Part shown: in pieces, positions 61,864 through 64,000 of the stretch
Position numbering within the stretch: position 1 is the first letter of the stretch
How the letters are laid out: each line of letters begins with the position of its first letter
Notes under the pieces: model-generated
The model's input: the letters and a program-made list of their open reading frames with translations, nothing else
Told to the model about the DNA's origin: nothing
Databases searched by the model: none
Position numbers and translations under genes: made by a program
Assembly: GCA_963750015.1 (NCBI GenBank)
Contig: CAVVPU010000053.1
Span: 5,872 to 69,871 of the forward strand
Source: CAVVNC01 sp963750015
Lineage (GTDB): Bacteria; Desulfobacterota; Syntrophorhabdia; Syntrophorhabdales; WCHB1-27
Direction of reading: 5' to 3'
Length of the DNA: 64,000 nucleotides

Positions 61864-62535
61864 ATGACAAGAGTGTTACGGAACATCATAATTTTAGCGG
61901 TCGTCGGCATGGCCTCTCTATGGGGAGCCAACGCACACGCCGACATCATACCTGGCTTGTTTAACACGGGCGTTCAGGTCAGCAACGGCATTGACCAGCA
62001 GTATACCCTCATCGATCCTCCTGCCCCGTACACGAGTAGCGCCTACGTCCTGCCAACCGGCACCTGGCCTCTGGCGAGCGGAAGCGGTCCGTGGGTGGAC
62101 AACAGCTCCGCCTCACAGTGGATCGTTCCCGCCCTGTCCTATTCCGACGGCCTACTGACACATACCGAAGACTCCATCTACATCTATCAGGTGAGCTTCA
62201 ACCTGGCGGGCTTTGACCCAACGACGGCCCAGATTACCGGGCAGTGGGCAACGGATAACGAGGGATTGAATATCATTATCAATGGGAATAGCCTGGATAC
62301 CACCAATACAGGAGATTTCCAGTTTCACCCCTTTACGATCGATACGGGCTTCGTGAGCGGAGTGAACACGTTAGATTTTGTGGTGCAAAACGAGGGCGGA
62401 AGTTACGGTAACCCCACCGGTCTGAACGTGCAAATGAACGGAACGGCGGCGCCTGTTCCTGTCCCGCCTTCAGTGCTCATGTTTGCTCCCGGTCTTCTGG
62501 GTCTGATCGGTATGAGGAAACGCTTCAAGAAGTAA
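61864..62535 (+). CDS. Secreted protein with PEP-CTERM-like tail
   Basis: A 223-residue exported protein. The signal peptide is MTRVLRNIIILAVVGMASLWGANAHA. A beta-sandwich-like body follows (IYIYQVSFNLAGFDP, ITGQWATDNEGLNIIINGN, VSGVNTLDFVVQNEGG), and the sorting tail VPVPPSVLMFAPG with a helix and RKRFKK. The middle resembles repeats found in other PEP-CTERM proteins, possibly carbohydrate-binding. GGAGGAAAG precedes the ATG. Like the gene at 22923 it sits behind a c-di-GMP riboswitch, so the two form a small regulon. Confidence 0.85.
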   Translation: MTRVLRNIIILAVVGMASLWGANAHADIIPGLFNTGVQVSNGIDQQYTLIDPPAPYTSSAYVLPTGTWPLASGSGPWVDNSSASQWIVPALSYSDGLLTHTEDSIYIYQVSFNLAGFDPTTAQITGQWATDNEGLNIIINGNSLDTTNTGDFQFHPFTIDTGFVSGVNTLDFVVQNEGGSYGNPTGLNVQMNGTAAPVPVPPSVLMFAPGLLGLIGMRKRFKK

Positions 62536-62555
62536 GCCTAACCGGCATCGAACGG

Positions 62556-62590
62556 GTGCAGGCAAGGCCAGCTAATGGCCCTGCCTGCAC
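62556..62590 (+). terminator. Hairpin after the second PEP-CTERM gene
   Basis: GTGCAGGCA-a-GGCCA and TGGCC-c-TGCCTGCAC form a long stem with one mismatch 20 bp after the stop. No strong T-run follows (CGCATATTTC). Confidence 0.5.
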
Positions 62591-63235
62591 CGCATATTTC
62601 ACCCCGGACCACCATCGCTTCAACTGTACAATACAGTGATAAGAGAACCTAAAGCCGAGCGCAAGAAAGAACAGACCCCCATGCGTCCGGCCTTGGTGCT
62701 TTGAATGAACGTTGAAGGAGACACAGCGCCTCATTTGGCGGGGTCGAAAGTCTTTTACAGTTTAAGAGCCTTCCGGCGACTCAGTATCCAACGGACATGA
62801 ACGGGATCGCTTCAGGTTCCTGAAATAGGGAGGCGGGCCCCTCAGGCCTGACAGGTGTTCTGCGCGCAAGAACTGTGCTGTCTTCCGCTTTCGGTGAAGA
62901 GGTCCGAAAAAGGCGGCTTTATTTTCGGTCGCGGCTTTTTCTCTTCGCCTAATCGCTGCCTTCGGCTACCCGCCCTTATAATGCAATGTTAAGTCCTCCG
63001 GTGCGCTCTGTCAAGGGACTACTCCAAAAATATTTCAAGGCCCCCACAGGGAGCCCTCTTGCTTGAGCAGATGACCTTCATACACAGGCGAAAGGCGGGG
63101 ATAGAGGAAGGTGCGCCCGCAGGACACGGGGTTTGCATCATCAAGGAGGGGTACGTTTCCCGCGACACTACAACATAGAGAACAAAAAAGGGGAGACACA
63201 AACAAGCGGCAGGGGTATAAGCGGCGAATATCTGG
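62591..63235. other. Intergenic stretch of about 650 bp without a recognised gene
   Basis: Holds short frames only. The imperfect inverted pair GAAAAAGGCGGC / GTCGCGGCTTTTTC (about 62907-62942) is the only structure noticed. It does not match tmRNA, SRP RNA, RNase P or 6S RNA by eye. Confidence 0.35.
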
Positions 63236-63325
63236 CGGAGAGAGAGGGATTCGAACCCTCGGTACGGGTTTAAGCCGTACACTCGCTTAGCAGGCGAGCA
63301 CCTTCGGCCTCTCGGTCATCTCTCC
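63236..63325 (-). tRNA. tRNA-Ser (anticodon GCT)
   Basis: A 90-nt cloverleaf with the long variable arm of type II tRNAs. Acceptor GGAGAGA/TCTCTCC, anticodon stem CTCGC/GCGAG with loop CTGCTAA, variable arm TGTACGG...CCGTAC, and T arm GAGGG-TTCGAAT-CCCTC. GCT reads AGC/AGT Ser codons. No CCA is encoded. Confidence 0.96.
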
Positions 63326-63467
63326 ATCGGGAGAAATTATACTTACTTGAAGGTTAAAAAGCAAACCAGGTTTTGCAAATCGGCCGCTCCCTCCGCTCTT
63401 TCACCCGCATCCCGGAACGGGAAATCTGTCGCTAGGGGCAGACGGTCACCTTTCCTTGCGGGTGCCT

Positions 63468-64000
63468 TCACGCGCCTCTTTTTCCCTCCTTCGTGCGGGC
63501 CTGGGCAACGGCATCTTGCCTATCCGTTTCGTGCACAACCGTACCCATTTCTCTCCTTCTGATCAAATAGAGCTTATAGGCACGGATGAGAAGCGACACG
63601 GCGAGCCACGCACCGAGGACCCCCCGGGGATCCCTATCCACTTGGGCCAAACCACAAAGACTACGGAGAGGCAGAGAAGCAGGCTCCCCACGACACCCAT
63701 GGTTTTTACCTCGGTCAGGCCGAGGACCCGGCGGTTCGTCATGGCAGCGCCCACAGCGCTTCCAATCCTGATAGCTCCGGCGCCGGCGCGGGTGACCCTG
63801 CCCGCCCTTCTTTTCCTTTGCTTGACCGACCACATAGTACGGTTCCCCAAGGGATGAACCCCGTGTTCACCGAGAACGATCTCCGTGGAATTGCTCAGGT
63901 CCTCTAGGTACATCTCTTCCATGGTCCCTGCAAATACCTCGTCCTCCACGGCAACGTCAAGCTCGTAATTGCCCATCCGACTCGACACGTTCAGGTTGGT
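63468..64000 (-). CDS. Phospholipase D / cardiolipin synthase family protein, C-terminal part, possibly frameshifted
   Basis: The frame enters from beyond 64000 with TNLNVSSRMGNYELDVAVED followed by EVFAGTMEEMYLEDLSNSTE, the region after the second HKD motif of bacterial cardiolipin synthases. A hydrophobic segment (VVGSLLLCLSVVFVVWPKW) follows. The current frame then turns into unlikely sequence and stops at 63563, while the next frame supplies a good second helix (VLGAWLAVSLLIRAYKLYLI) and ends at 63468. A one-base shift near 63650 is therefore suspected. The enzyme joins phosphatidyl groups at the membrane. Confidence 0.65.

Noticed and set aside
62800..62945. Possible 4.5S/SRP-like or other housekeeping RNA
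   Set aside because: Some GC-rich pairing is visible, but the conserved SRP loop and other family landmarks are absent.

Overview
The window reads like a chromosome segment of an anaerobic deltaproteobacterium (Desulfobacterota in the wide sense; I cannot fix the genus). It is GC-rich. It carries a class III anaerobic ribonucleotide reductase set, a lactate-racemase family protein, secreted proteins with PEP-CTERM-like tails, and c-di-GMP-I (GEMM-I) aptamers very like those of Geobacter. The taxonomic call is inference from gene content and style, not from a marker phylogeny.

Layout. 1-5.4 kb: partial ArnT-type glycosyltransferase, site-2 protease, a soluble MgtE-like PRC/CBS protein and a divergent CDF cation transporter. 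5.5-14 kb: signal peptidase I, MFS exporter, tRNA-Arg, dodecin, glycosyltransferase, aminotransferase, DinB-like protein, HicAB, and TrpB2 behind a Trp leader peptide. 14-18.5 kb: rpoD with a terminator in its leader, acetate transporter, small unknowns. 18.8-22.6 kb: minus-strand nrdD / thioredoxin-like / nrdG / orphan Cas6-like operon with paired NrdR boxes. 22.8-29.4 kb: riboswitch plus PEP-CTERM protein, GalT-like, cysS-nudix-moeA, EEP phosphatase. 30.2-34.3 kb: decayed sensory genes (MASE3 kinase remnant, MEDS remnant, broken GAF/PAS kinase) ending in an intact response regulator. 35-43.9 kb: ICMT-like, LarA-like, CheV, LDH/MDH-like, then the tatD-isochorismatase-gerMN-serS operon. 43.9-52 kb: frameshifted HD/P-loop ATPase, secDF (secD frameshifted), clpB. 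52-64 kb: unknown protein, rlmE, FliM-motif repeat protein, orphan riboswitch, alpha-glucan phosphorylase, flavoprotein, B3/B4 protein, second HicBA, LCM-type methyltransferase, DUF3795 protein, second riboswitch-controlled PEP-CTERM protein, tRNA-Ser and a partial PLD-family enzyme.

Intergenic DNA is unusually rich in dispersed structured repeats: a MITE-like element with 27-bp terminal inverted repeats (four copies), a larger element whose central hairpin covaries between copies (complete and partial copies, one resembling an empty insertion site), and CTTTGC tandem tracts. Together they build composite blocks in both orientations.

Regulatory logic visible in the DNA: c-di-GMP aptamers in front of two surface-protein genes and upstream of the glucan phosphorylase; Trp-codon attenuation of trpB2; NrdR control of the anaerobic reductase; and possible attenuation of rpoD. 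Several single-base frameshifts, including one in the normally essential secD, warn that some apparent pseudogenes may be sequence errors.
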